The position numbers and the translations under genes are program-made. Positions 22,727 through 34,107 of a DNA stretch of 64,000 nt are shown here, one piece after another. How positions within the stretch are numbered: the stretch's first letter is position 1; each line of letters begins with the position of its first letter. The notes below the pieces were generated by a model that saw only the letters and a list, made by a program, of their open reading frames with translations, made no database searches and had not been told where the DNA came from. Source of the stretch: Ephemerocybe angulata (taxonomy: Eukaryota > Basidiomycota > Agaricomycetes > Agaricales > Psathyrellaceae). The stretch lies in assembly GCA_013368325.1 (NCBI GenBank), contig JAACJK010000164.1:1426001-1490000 (forward strand), read 5' to 3'.

Positions 22727-23122
22727 TTAGAAAGGCTTGTCGGATGCCGGAGTCTTGTCCTCGTAGTACCAGGCAAGCTAAACAGATCCAAGCCGAGGTT
22801 AAGGCGTATGCACAGGGGGAACGAGGCTATATGAACGCACTCCAGGGGTCTTCTGCAAGACTTCACGTCGGACGAGGGGAGTAACAGAGAGGAGCTGGAC
22901 GAGAAGAGACCATTAGATGAGATTATTTGCCTAATCAGCCACACGCACCAAGAAGACTGCGCTGCCCGCTCCGATCCCCCAAGTAGCGCCGCTGCGTGCC
23001 CAGTGTCTGGAGAACTGAGAAAGGCCTCAGTCGCCGCTAGACAGTGAGTGAGAGTCAGAACAAGAACTTACTCCGAGCAGAGACTGCAGGGGAGACTGGC
23101 TTTGGAGGGCGATACGGGCCAT
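22727..23122 (-). CDS. QCR10: Probable ubiquinol-cytochrome c reductase subunit 10 (QCR10-like)
   Basis: Four small exons give a product of about 73 aa: MARIALQSQSPLQSLLG, FSRHWARSGATWGIGAGSAV, FLLLSVTPLVRREVLQKTPG, LAWYYEDKTPASDKPF. It has one membrane helix (WGIGAGSAVFLLLSV) followed by P.VR.EVL.KTP, the layout of the single-span Qcr10 subunit of mitochondrial complex III. The size and hydropathy fit. I recognise the pattern rather than a strict signature, so another small inner-membrane subunit is possible. Stop at 22727-22729. Divergent from NOP16 (start 23347). Confidence 0.62.
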
Positions 23123-23346
23123 AGTGGTGTCGAGTGTACAATGAAGAGGTTCGTTGGCGGGCAACAGCGGAAAATTCGGAGGTCGCCGCCGCCATCAAAT
23201 CACGTGCACCAAATTTAGAGCAGCGATCAGATTCATCAATTTCACTGGCACCTGCCGTGCTTCAGCAACTATTCCTCGCTCGACAAGAACCTGTTACGCT
23301 CTCAGTCTACCTTCGCCCGACCTGTACACCCCAGGAAGAAAGTCCA

Positions 23347-24404
23347 ATGGCGAACCCCAGACAACGCAGAAAATCCCGCTCATCATCGTACAAAGCGGTT
23401 TCCCAATCGAGGCGCGCGGCAAAAAATCTGAAAAAGGCTCCTCGTGAGTAGTTTGGAACGTTTGCCCGAAAGTGCCGCAGTCTGAACCCGTATCGATGCG
23501 GTATAAGCTATTCGAGGACCCAAGGCTCTTCAGGAAGCTTGGGACAAGCACAAAACCGTCAAACAAAAGTGCGTTTGGATTGAGTTAGCCATAGCCATTT
23601 TAGATGAAGGCTAATCAATGGCTTGTCAATCTGTATAGTTATGCTCGTCTTGGTTTAATTCACGACCTGAATCCTTCCGCTCCTGGAGGGAGTGACAAAA
23701 TACTTGTTCCCAGATACGGTGAAGAGGAAATGGCAGTCGATACGCCGAAAGAAGCCTCCTCGACCTCGAAGGCAGTCGTACCGCGAGGTCATGGCCGGAT
23801 TATCCGTGACGAGTCGGGGAATGTCATAGGGATTGAGTTGAATGAGGAGGACGAAGAAGAGGACGCTGAGCCGGATATGGAGGCGGAACAGACCATGGAG
23901 GACTTGGCAGCAGCAGTCGACGATAGTGTGATGGGGAAATGGGCAACGTCACTTGGGCAACAAAATGAGGTCGCCGGAGAGAAGACTGTAGGCTTGCTTG
24001 AAGGTGAGTGTTCACATTTATCACTTGGTCGGGTTCCATGCTTGGCGTGAAAGCGGAATCGAACGTCGCCTGGGCCATCAATGTGCTCCCGACAAAGGGG
24101 GACGCGCCGTGCCCTATTCCCGTGACCATTGCTACCCTGGACTAACCTCTCGTTCTCCATAGAACTGGAAAGCATCGCCTCGAAAAAGCATTTGGATTCG
24201 ACGACGTTATCTCTAGCCCAGTCGAGCACGGGACCCAATGTCCGCCATGCGGCGACTGGCGAGATCGTGTATCTCTCGAAACTCGTTGCAAAGCATAGAG
24301 ACGATGTGGAAGCCATGGCAAAGGACCGTAGACTAAACCCGGACCAGCGGACAGAGGGGCAGCTCCGAAGAGCACTGCGAAATGCGGGATTGTGGGGAAA
24401 GTGA
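23347..24404 (+). CDS. NOP16: Nucleolar protein 16 (60S ribosome biogenesis)
   Basis: Nop16 is a late-nucleolar 60S assembly factor. The start MANPRQRRKSRSSSYKAVSQ is the family's basic N-terminus. After an intron come GPKALQEAWDKHKTVKQ, YARLGLIHDLNP, GGSDKILVP, an acidic segment (ELNEEDEEEDAEPDMEAEQ), GLLEELESIASKK, GEIVYLSKLVAKH, and the end DQRTEGQLRRALRNAGLWGK with stop at 24402-24404. The family's C-terminal box (Y-x-x-x-L-x-x-K-H..D...M..D) is clear. Three introns. The start is fixed by homology and by the first exon's intact frame. Confidence 0.93.
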
Positions 24405-24913
24405 TAGAGAGGAAATACTTAGGGGTGGTGAGGCTTCCCCCAGCTTGACGACGATATTCTCAATGTTGTAATGTTGCAGATGCTCTCCGGATATGCATGA
24501 TGGACTTTGTGGGAAGCACATGAACACATGTTGCGTAAAACTGAGAGTTGGGAGAGCTTCAAGATTGAGTTTTGAGATGGACTTGAGCCAATGGGCAGGC
24601 GCAATGCTGCCAAATGGACAATATGTTTCGATTGGCTGGCGGCCGGAGAAGACATGTTTGCCGTCGGGCGGACGGAGTGGAGATTGCCGACGGAAGCTGA
24701 TTGGCTGGCTGCTGCCATTGGTTGGATCTGATTCGGTGAGATTCCCTGATTTAATTTGGCCACTCGATGGATCTGCCAGCCGGCGAACTAAAATACGTTC
24801 TTTTCTTCGACAATCCATTCATTATAATCCATGTTATTCCCAGATCCGTTCCAGTCGTGCTTTTCCCTACCTTTATATCCATCTACCCCAACCTCATCTT
24901 CCTCCGCCCCTCA
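24405..24913. other. Intergenic promoter region with four CCAAT-type boxes
   Basis: CCAAT on the plus strand at 24588-24592; ATTGG (CCAAT on minus) at 24631-24635, 24700-24704 and 24717-24721. They sit about 190-325 bp upstream of the Zn2Cys6 regulator's start. No coding frame seen. Confidence 0.4.
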
Positions 24914-27774
24914 TGTCCCCCCGCGCGTCTTCATCCATATCCTCGTCCTCGACGGCCCGTGCGGGCTCTGCTCCCTACCGCCGCTCTTCCGCACAGCCAA
25001 AATCCACACGCCAGCAGTTCTCTGCCTGTGGCGCATGTCGCATGCGACGGTGAGCTCCCTCTTTCTCTGCTCTTTATATTTATTCATCCGTTACAGTGTC
25101 CGCTGCGATCTTAAAGACCTTGACGTCGCCGTCGCTGGCCCGAATCCAACCTGCTCCAATTGCAGAGAGAGAGGCATCAAATGCGTGTACGTACTCTTCG
25201 ACCTCATCATCGTTCCCCCTACTGACCCCGCCTCTTCCAGAGACGAATTTGCCGATGTAAAGGCCGTTAAGCTCTTGAGGCGCGGTCGCCGGCTACAGCA
25301 GGTGGAGTAAGTGTCCTCCGGTCGTCAAGCCTCTGTCGTTCTCATCATATGCTCCAGAGCTATCTACGGCAAGTCTTCGGAAGGCGAGAGTCCTTCAGCG
25401 TTCCCGCGCAGCAAGTCTATTCCATCCCTCCAACCCGACTTTTTCTACTCTCAATTCTGGAGATGGTTTTGCATACAACGTGAGCATAGAACTTATCAGT
25501 GGCTTTCTACGGCATCCTCATCCCCACCGTTACTCAGGCCCTATTCTCGACGCGGCGGAATTTTCATCGAGGTTTTTGTCTCATCATCAGGGTGACAAAC
25601 CATTGTGTCCTGAAGCTGGGATTGTCACTATGCTTCTCGTCGTCTGGGCTTATACCTTTGGCCTCAATGAACACGGTGTCCCCAACGACATTGACTCAAA
25701 TCGTTCAGAGTCGCCTGATAGACACGAGGCTGCGCGCCAGGGCTCCTCCCCGGAGCGCAGCCCTCCTTTTAGCCAGCGCCGCTACCAATCCCGCGAGACC
25801 ACTCAAGGCATGGTACAACAGGTTCTCGAGCTTGTCGATGCCCATGGGATCCTACGGAGACCGTCGTTGGACGGCATCCGTGCGCTGCTGTTACTGCTTC
25901 CCCTGATGGAAGGTAAGCATCTCCTTCGTAGGGCTGCGTTGCTGTCTCTCACATCCCATCAGATATCAAGCCTTTGGAGAGACGAGCAATCCACGACACA
26001 GCTCTGCTTCAAGTGCAAGCATTGTGCACGATTCCATCTGGGGCCGGTCCCGCCTCTGCTAGCCCCCGCGCCTTCGAGGATGCTGGCATCCGTGCCCGCC
26101 TCTTTTGGTACGCCTACACCCAAGAAGGATTGTTGTCTGGTATCCGAGGACATCGATTCGTACTGTAAGCCTCCACACGGAAACATATACTTGCATCCTC
26201 TAACTCTATCACTCTTTAGAGACGCTGAAGATTATGATGCATTTCAAAGAACAATGCCGCTCCTAAACTACGGTCATGGAAGCAACGGTGCCTCATCGCC
26301 ATCCTCGCCGCCCGCCGCCCTCCTTACACCGGAAGCTCAGTTGTACAACCGGCTGATCAGTTCCTCAACACTCCCCTCACAGCTCAATATGACCTGTCGC
26401 AAGATTCACGGCGTCTTAACTGGACCTAAGGCAACCAGGCGGGCAGAGGAGCACAATCTAATTGATGCCCATGGGATGCGGGAGATTTGGAACGATCTTG
26501 ACCGGTGCTGGAGCGAGTTCAACACAATCAGGCGCAACGCATCTGCAAACGACGACTCGGCAAGCCGATGCGACACGGAGCGGTATGCTTGCGCGTGGCA
26601 AATATTCATCTTCGAGTGTCGTGAGTACCCTCAGGTCAAGCTTACCCAGCATTGAGCTCATCGAACGTCTGTAGACAATGTCATTAGGGAGTCATTGAGG
26701 GAGTATTCCTCGTCTGCCCAGTCTCCCTCCTCGCGTCCATCATCAGTCTCGTCTTCGTCGCCGTACCTTTCTCCTCAGCATCTTCATGTCGTCGCCACCC
26801 GCAAGTGTCTATACCTCCTTCCGAAGGTCATCAGGATCATGAAGTACTGCATCAGCAATCCTCGCGATTCCGCAAGACCCGGACTCTTCGTTTGGGATTC
26901 CGGTTTAGTGCGCGACGGCTGCTTCTTCGCAGGCTACCTGGCAGCTTCTGCGGATGAAGACGTCTTGGATTCCCCTCCAGACATGCAGCACGGAGATGGC
27001 GACGACGAACCAACTTCTGCCCCTGTTTCCGCCGAGGAGGGGGTGATGATTTGTCTCTCCACTCTTTCTGCGATGCGATGGTCCTTTTCGAGGAGTGAAG
27101 AGCGCGAAGAGACGATTCGTATGGTGTGGGAATCTCGCAAAGCCAAGCGCCACGGGCAATCGACGCACTACCCTGACATTCCTTTCGACGCCACTTACCC
27201 TCACGCCAACCCCCATCTCCAGCCAGCTTTTCACTCTGCGAATCGGGCAGTGATGTCCGCCCACACGTCTTATATCGATCGCTCCATGCTGCCTACTCTC
27301 AACGTCTTCTCTCAGCTTCGACGAGCAGAATCGGCGCCTTCGACCGCCTGCACGACTGATGGTCAAGGCAATCACGGATGGCCGACTTATACCCCGCCTG
27401 GAACGGGCACGTCTATCGCCACGAGCACTAGCACTGCTCTCAGCATCCATGGATCACCCGAGTTCTCCAATACCATCCCCACTTCTTACAAACAGCACCC
27501 CGACGATAATTATTATCACAGTGGCGGCGATCTCGACCATTTCACCTACAATGTGCCCGTGGCCGCCTCCAACCCATCCGACCTCACTCCTGCCATCAAC
27601 ACCTTTTCTCAGCGACATGGCTCCCTGGATGGTCATGCGATGACCCACTCGGCGCATGCTAGCGGGTATATACCCTCTCATTTCTCGCCTGGTGGAGGTC
27701 CGATGGTTGCCTCTGGGACTGACTTCGCAACATGTCCTCAATTTGGGGATAACTGTAATGCGCCTTATCATTAA
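24914..27774 (+). CDS. Zn(II)2Cys6 fungal transcription factor with middle homology region
   Basis: A DNA-binding regulator. After a Ser-rich N-terminus (MSPRASSSISSSSTARAG) comes the binuclear cluster: CGACRMRRVRC, then PTCSNCRERGIKC. An intron splits it inside an Arg codon (CG|T). A basic linker (LLRRGRRLQQVE) follows. The middle region has SLQPDFFYSQFWRWFCIQR, AEFSSRFLSHHQ, PEAGIVTMLLVVWAYTFGL, RRPSLDGIRALLLLLPLME and RARLFWYAYTQEGLLSGIRG, the fungal_trans-type domain. The last large exon encodes HVVATRKCLYLLPKVIRIM and a long Ser/Thr/His-rich, low-complexity tail ending FGDNCNAPYH at 27774. Layout resembles basidiomycete regulators of carbohydrate utilisation of the XlnR type, but target genes cannot be inferred. 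About eight introns. Confidence 0.86.
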
Positions 27775-29772
27775 ACGGACAGCATAGCTTCTCTTCTGCA
27801 TCTCTGCTTGCTTTCATGCTCTCTTTCACATCTGGATATGTTTTATCGCTCATTCGTCTATGCGCGTATGTAACCTTGTATGGTTTATGCTTTCATGGAC
27901 TCTACCGTATCTAATTCATATGTAGCTACTCAATCTGTTCGTATAATATCTGTACCACATTAGCCTGTATATACCCAGGAAGACCCGATTGATTTTCCCT
28001 GTCCGACTGCGATGCAGCGTCTGTTATAAATTTTGGACCCCAATTTTGAACCAATGTCCATCATCACGGCGTGTCTGCTCCTGCTACGTGAGGTGAAACA
28101 CTGATCATTCAATGCACACGCCCCGCGACCGTAGTTGGTGAGGAGAGGACGCATGGCTGCCTTTGTTCCTCCACAGGTAGGAGCGGGAGCGGCGTTGGCT
28201 GAGAGAGGTAGAGATGCTAACCAGTGGGGCCTAGTATAGACCTACCTCGCCGATCGGATACCCTCAGGCTGTTAGCCTCGTGGTCGCAAGCACCTAGTCC
28301 GGTAATCCTCCCCGGAATAAACCTGCTCGACGTACGGAATGGAGGAGAGTAAATATTCTCACTTACTCAGATGGATCGAAGAATCAAATTTCTTCCAACG
28401 TCACGTCCATAAACGTAGAGGAAAGATGGACGTTTGCCTGGTGCGCCTGTTTCACTTCTTGACGTCAATCATCCCAAAGCAGGGCATCATTCTAGGTTAA
28501 TGCCCAGCAGGAGAACCCGTGGACCACACCCTCATTTTAACCCTAGCCTATGGAATCGTGGGTTTTGGGGTAGCTAATTGAACCATGGGCCGAAGCACGG
28601 CGTTTCCCATTGAGTCTTCGGTGCGCAGTGCGGATGAACCCTTTTCTTCCTCCCCCAAAGTTGGAAGGAGTGGTCAGGGGTTCTGGTTCATATAATGCAT
28701 GTTCAGTCCATAGGTTCCACCCGTTGAAGACGGCGGAAAAGGATCTGTCGTCAGGTGGCTGGGGGTTGATAACGGACCAAGTGGGTTACGCTGTATCCCC
28801 GTACACGGTCATTGGGGGATCTGGAGGGGATCTGGGACGAGTGAATGACGACACATGCCCAGCCTCGCGAAAATCTTCGTCGCTGGATGATCGCAGTCAA
28901 TGAAAATCACCCACAGTCAGGAGACCAGAGACGTATAGTAGGCAGAAAGATTCATGGTGCAACTAGCATGCAGGAACGTTCCATAACCCGCCGGTTTGAA
29001 CCTAAGGAGACTGTATTCCTAACGGCGCCAAAAAAGTGTCAGGGGTTGGTTTTGTTCGTCAGTGAGGCGGGAAAAAGTCAACCGCTGCACACAGCCGCGC
29101 TTTACAGTCTTTGCCGCCGCCCTGCCATTAGACTCGTCGGGGGGCGAAGAAGGATCCGGCGTAGCACATGCCACACTGCATGCCCCCACACGAACAACTT
29201 GCTGTGGTGAGCGGAGAGCATCCACCAGCTATTAGCCAGTGCAGAGAACATAGATTTCATCCCGGGCTGTCGAGAGCGAGAGAACCCAAGGCGAATTCAT
29301 CTTCGAAAGCCCATCCACCTGGCGCAGACGAATGCATTTAACTCGGAATGGCAATCTGGATGAATTTTGGTACGTTAGCTGATAGAATGTGATTGAGTTC
29401 TACAAGAGGAACAGTCTTTCGATGTCACCCTGACTCACATGTTTTTTATCGGCCGTGGACCGATACCACTGCAATGCAGGCAGGCGGGGGATCTTCTTTC
29501 AAGGAAGAAGTTGCGCCAAGAAAGAGCGCGTCCATATTTGGCGCTGCTTGTGTCTATGTATCGCTGCCACAGTGATGCCGATCGGCTTCTGAGCCAATGC
29601 GGAGTCTGGAGACGGCGCGCCTCCACTTTGACTCCGACACAGCACCTTGTTATTCTTAGCTCTCATATCTCCCCCACGGTCCCTACCACCTTCCGACTGA
29701 GCGCACGATGTTCAGTCAGTTTTCGCCCTGGACATCTCCTGTAAAATTTCCTTGACGACAGTTCAAACATAG
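27775..29772. other. Intergenic, about 2 kb, no gene recognised
   Basis: Frames up to about 120 codons exist (for example on the plus strand around 28610-29210) but have no conserved motifs and many are mutually overlapping. It may include an unresolved first exon of the zinc-ribbon gene that follows. Confidence 0.4.
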
Positions 29773-30273
29773 TTTGTCTTCCGATCCTCTGTGAGCACGG
29801 TAACAGCACTCGGTGGTCAAGCAAATTTTGACCGCTCCTCCCCCCGAAGTCGGGGTGCAAACAAAGCAGAAGAGGGATGGCGATAAAGGCGTTCTAAACT
29901 GCCCCCGATGCCATAATGGTACGCACAATGGGCCTGCACTCTTTTCTTCACCCATTTTTCCGAATTCAGACGCAGTCCAGTTCATGAAACGAACCCAGTG
30001 GTTTGAGCTATTCTTCATTCCTATCATCCCAGTTTCCTCAAAGCGAGTATACGTGTGCACTATCTGCCAGTGGTCCTCATCCAATGCACCCTCAACGTAT
30101 GTGAACGAGCTTTGCGAAAGGACTCACTCAACTCACCGAATGGCTTTGGCGGTAACAGCGGTTTCGGCGTGGCCCCTTTGCCGCCTCCATATACCCTCGG
30201 ATATGTCGAGCCAAATCGCCCTGGTTATCGGCCGGTGTATATAACTCCGAAGTATAGTCCACCCAAAGCCTGA
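29773..30273 (+). CDS. Zinc-ribbon protein, upstream tandem copy (first exon unresolved)
   Basis: The readable part begins with an 18-nt exon (29773-29790) encoding FCLPIL. Then come GVQTKQKRDGDKGVLNCPRC, VQFMKRTQWFELFFIPIIPV and SSKRVYVCTICQW. The final exon encodes a Gly/Pro/Tyr-rich tail ending YITPKYSPPKA. The CPRC...CTIC pairs form a zinc ribbon, and the W-F-E-x-x-F-x-P-x-x-P-x-S-S core defines a small fungal zinc-ribbon family (zinc_ribbon_15 type) of unknown role. Gene order, exon sizes and phases match the next gene, so these are tandem duplicates. The tail is joined here with an acceptor at GGTAACAG. I could not place a start-codon exon in the right phase. It may lie upstream or be degraded. 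Confidence 0.68.
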
Positions 30274-30703
30274 ATGAGGTCGTTCATGGGCCTTGCCAGG
30301 TTTACTGTTCAGTTTTCTCTCCGAGCCGTGACTTGATCCTTTTTCTTTGTGTGTAAAGCATACCCGATGCTCTGCATCATGGTCCTGTTCAGCCTATCTT
30401 CGTCTCAATAAATCCCCAGCTGCCAATGTACGAGTGTATATCGGTTTAAATGATTCATTTTTAGCTTTCCCATAATGAGGCATGATACGATAACAGGCTG
30501 TACATACACAGGTCAGACTGAGGTCAGTCGTCGCCTTCGGTTTGTGTCATGGCGTGTTTGGCCGCGAGTTTTACTTGGCCTGGAACAGGCTTACCGTTCT
30601 CGTCGAGTTGAGGGACTGGTCGAAGCCAACCTTTCTTTCCCTTCCTACTACGATCATCTCTACACACACTATTTCAAAAGGTGGTGCGTCAGTTCTCTTT
30701 ACC
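30274..30703. other. Spacer between tandem zinc-ribbon genes
   Basis: 430 bp without supported coding sequence. It holds the 3' flank of the first copy and the promoter of the second. Confidence 0.4.
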
Positions 30704-31401
30704 ATGGACTTCTTCTGTGAGTCCTCGTCGCTTGAACTCGGATTCCAAAGTCTCAAGTACTCGCGTGTTGTCTTATGACGCACTTGATCCCGATGGCTTC
30801 CAGTCTGCCTACCTATCCTTTGTGAGTATGACCTTTTAACAAAACTACCATTAAAGGCTCCCTCTAATGTATTGAACACTCAGTTGGGTGCAAAACCACC
30901 GTGAAACCCGATGGTGATCAGATTCCAAGAGTGTGCCCTCGTTGCAACAATGGTAAGTACATCTGGCACTGAGTCTAAGCGCCCCTGCCCCTTCGAATCT
31001 TGGGGTATGCTGGAAGCAATATAGTTTTTGAACCTTTCCTGTGGTATTAGCGGCTGTCATCAGTGCGAAGTCAAGAGACTGGTTTGAGATCTGCTTCGTT
31101 CCTCTCATTCCGATGAGCAGCAAGCATATCTGGACCTGCTCCATTTGCCAATGGTCGATGCGCGTCGAGGCTGGAGGGTAAGTCGCGTTAGCCATGACAC
31201 GCTGAGCATTGACTGATTATGGTCACACTCTCATCAAGCTGGGAGCCGACTCCTGTGGGTCAGGCAGGGCCTCCACCAGCTGGGTACTATCCCCCGAACT
31301 GGCAACAGGCGCACTATCCTCCCGCAAATCAATACCAGTACCAACCGCAGACTCCTAGTTATGGGCCCCCTCAGGTACAGCAGCAAGTGCCGAAGTACTA
31401 A
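30704..31401 (+). CDS. Zinc-ribbon protein, downstream tandem copy
   Basis: Five exons: 30704-30716 (13 nt, MDFF and one base), 30804-30821 (18 nt), from 30884, and two more. Spliced start MDFFFCLPILLGCKTTVKPD, then QIPRVCPRCNN, AAVISAKSRDWFEICFVPLI, PMSSKHIWTCSICQWSMRV, and a Pro/Gln/Tyr-rich tail ending PPQVQQQVPKY with stop at 31399-31401. Two CxxC pairs form a zinc ribbon of the zinc_ribbon_15 type. Function is unknown in the family. The hydrophobic N-terminus is short for a signal peptide. The tiny first two exons are needed to reach the ATG and are matched by the 18-nt exon of the upstream copy. This copy looks intact. Confidence 0.8.
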
Positions 31402-32435
31402 TAGCGGTTACGCGTAGTCTGGTTGTTCTTGAGGGTTCGAACCCGTTGCAGGCCCTTTTCGCTTCACGTGAGTTTTTTGATGGACCAAACAAAGGCGTCG
31501 CGCTAATTAAGAAACGCGCGTGCGTCAAGGTCTCGACTACTCCAGCTACATTTCCACCTGTACGAGACCTGTAGGATAGAAAATGGTATAAAGAAGCTTT
31601 AACAATGATCAGATCCAGTATTTTGCCCACCACACCAGCTTACAACCCTCCCGAGGGCCGTGCAATGGTCAAAAAGATTCTAAACAACCACCAGAGCCCC
31701 CGATCTACCCTCACGACTATCAAACGGATGGAATCGTCGTATCTCTGGGCAGAGAATCACCTCTTGTTAGAGAAGCCATAGCCCAGAAGGTCTGAGAATA
31801 ACAAGTATCCCAATTAAACGGTCGTCACAGGTGAGCGCGAAATCCTACAACGACGGGGATTCGAACTCGCACCTTCGCGGACTGGACAAACAAAACGGCA
31901 CTGCCTCCTAAAATGCCTATATATGGTGATTTTGAAGAAGAAAGGGCCAGCGACGGGTTCGCGGGCGCGCGTGAAATCAGACTACATTAAAATGTAATGT
32001 CCCATGAGGTACGAATGCCAAAAACGACATTTACATTTTTCGTCAGTCTTACTACGGGAGACTAGGTTACGCGTCTACCTGACGCATAGCCTCAGGGAGT
32101 CAGCGCTCTGCGGCGATTGCACTCGGCCCCCAATTGTCCTCATCATATCTTTCGATTCATAATTGTATTTTCTATGGGATGCTTTGGCTCTATAATAGAT
32201 TCGGTTATTGTCAGTTTCCTGGAAATAATAAGGGGCTCGATCTGCAGAAGATGTGGTAAATGAGAGAGGATCTTGAGGGAAGGAGGTGGGCATGGGAACA
32301 ATTGATTGGTTTCTAACGCGGCGGTCACAGCGGACACGTGCCGAGAGAGGTTGTGGTACTGCCTTGAGCTGTTGACGCAGCCTCTTTCAGCTCCCCTCCA
32401 CTTAACAAGCCATCTCCTTTGCCGCTACCTCCACC
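31402..32435. other. Intergenic, no gene recognised
   Basis: About 1 kb with stops in all frames. A tRNA B-box-like GTTCGAATCC occurs on the minus strand near 31857, but no T-stem or acceptor stem can be formed around it. Confidence 0.45.
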
Positions 32436-33481
32436 ATGCATACCAGCGAATACGACTACCTCTTCAAACTCCTCCTAATCGGCGACTCCGGTGTCGGCAA
32501 GGTTTGTGCTGCCTAGTCTGTTAACCCTTGGCCGCTGACAACCTGGTCTTTATAGTCTTGCCTGCTCCTCCGGTTCGCGGACGATACCTACACTGAGAGC
32601 TACATCAGTACTATTGGAGTTGACTTTAAGATTAGAACGATCGAATTGGAGGGAAAGACTGTGAAGCTGCAGATTGTGCGTACCTAGGCTCTATTACTTT
32701 CCTCTGGCGTCGGCGCTATACGATTCGTCAATGCACCGATTGGCCACTTCACTTGGCCTGGCAAGAGCTTGCTCCTTCTCGATTTCGGATCTGAAGATGA
32801 TGTTACTGACTGTATCTTCTTATCTCCTTGAACAGTGGGACACTGCTGGTACGATCAAGTCTTGCTCGATGACCTCCTATGTGGCTCACTCTTTTACAGG
32901 ACAGGAACGCTTCCGGACCATCACTTCGTCGTACTACCGTGGGGCTCATGGTATCATCGTCGTATATGATGTTACTGACAACGGTGATTGAGAAATCCAT
33001 AGTCATGTGGGAACTCAGCACTGACTGGTAATGCAGACACCTTCACCAACGTAAAGCAGTGGCTTCAGGAGATCGACCGTTATGCATCAGAAGGGGTGAA
33101 CAAGCTCCTCGTTGGTAACAAGTCGGATCTCACGGGCAAGAAAGTCGTCGAATACAGCGTGGCGAAGGTATGCCATCTCCACTCTGCATTATCACCCCGT
33201 CAACTGACCTTATCTTCAAGGAATTCGCCGATCAACTGAATATCCCTTTCCTCGAGACCTCCGCCAAGAACGCGACCAATGTCGAACAGGCCTTCTTGAC
33301 AATGGCTAAGCAGATTAAGGATCGGTACGTAGAAAGAAGGGCTCATATTTCTTGCGCTGCTGACGCTTATTCTTCCCTATCTAGCATGGGCTCGACCTCA
33401 ACAGCACCTGGCGCTGCTAAATCCTCAACCGTTACCCCAGGCCAGACGGTCCAATCCCAGCAAGGAGGAGGCTGCTGCTAA
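32436..33481 (+). CDS. YPT1: Rab GTPase Ypt1/Rab1
   Basis: Essential small GTPase of ER-to-Golgi traffic and autophagy. Start [21 protein letters not shown]-loop GDSGVGKS; switch [37 protein letters not shown]; NKxD as GNKSDL; SAK motif ETSAKN; C-terminal QSQQGGGCC for double geranylgeranylation. At least six introns split conserved motifs (for example after GVGK and inside DTAG), all GT-AG. The effector region [13 protein letters not shown] and the -GGGCC end are specific for Ypt1/Rab1 among fungal Rabs. Length about 200 aa, normal for the family. Stop at 33479-33481. Confidence 0.96.
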
Positions 33482-34053
33482 ATCTCATCATCCGTGTATT
33501 AATCCCTGCTCTCTTCTTTATGGCCTACGTCATACATGGATGAAGGAACTTCCTTTCCCATTTGTGAAGGCATATGACCCATCGACCCAGTATCATTTAC
33601 ATATTCTTCTTTTGAACTTTCTTCATGACATGCTTGGTACCGTATTTCCACGGGAATAGATTTCTATCTCGGCCTTTTATTCCACCCGCTGGTTCCCCTC
33701 GATCATCGATGTTCTGCGCCTCGGCCCCTTGTCGTCAAATGAGGACACTCCAGGGGAGCTGCCTGCAAAAACTGTGCAATGTGTCCTGCTCCCTGGCCGT
33801 CGCTGTTAGTGCTGCGGCAACGGGGGCCGGCATGATGGACTTGCCCTATTTGGTACTACACGTGACCCGAAATGAGTGAAGAGTCGGAACGCGATCAAGT
33901 TTGGCACTTGCAGGTTTCTTCCGCCTTCCCAGCTTCCTGCGGCCAACGAACTTTCCAGAGATCGACTTGCAGAACTTCTGGTTCGAAACGTTGTAACGTG
34001 CAGGCTGAAAGGCGGAATCAACAAAGGTCACGAGTCCGGTTTCGTTTTCCTAA
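33482..34053. other. Intergenic between YPT1 and Argonaute
   Basis: No coding frame supported. It holds the 3' flank of YPT1 and the upstream region of the second Argonaute. Confidence 0.45.
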
Positions 34054-34060
34054 TATATAA
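34054..34060 (+). promoter_or_regulatory. TATA-like box of the complete Argonaute gene
   Basis: TATATAA about 54 nt upstream of the ATG at 34108, followed by a C-rich leader typical of fungal 5' UTRs. Motif match only. Confidence 0.4.
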
Positions 34061-34107
34061 AGATCCATCCACTGCTCCCCTGCCCTTCGATCTTCCACCC
34101 CACCAAC

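Noticed and set aside
31415..31450. Second TTCGAAC motif suggesting a tRNA
   Set aside because: Only two or three base pairs can form around the loop; no acceptor stem. Palindromic GGGTTCGAACCC explains the match.
31840..31925. Possible tRNA on the minus strand (B-box-like GTTCGAATCC)
   Set aside because: The bases around the TTCGAAT loop do not form a T-stem, and no matching 5' acceptor half or A-box is found upstream.
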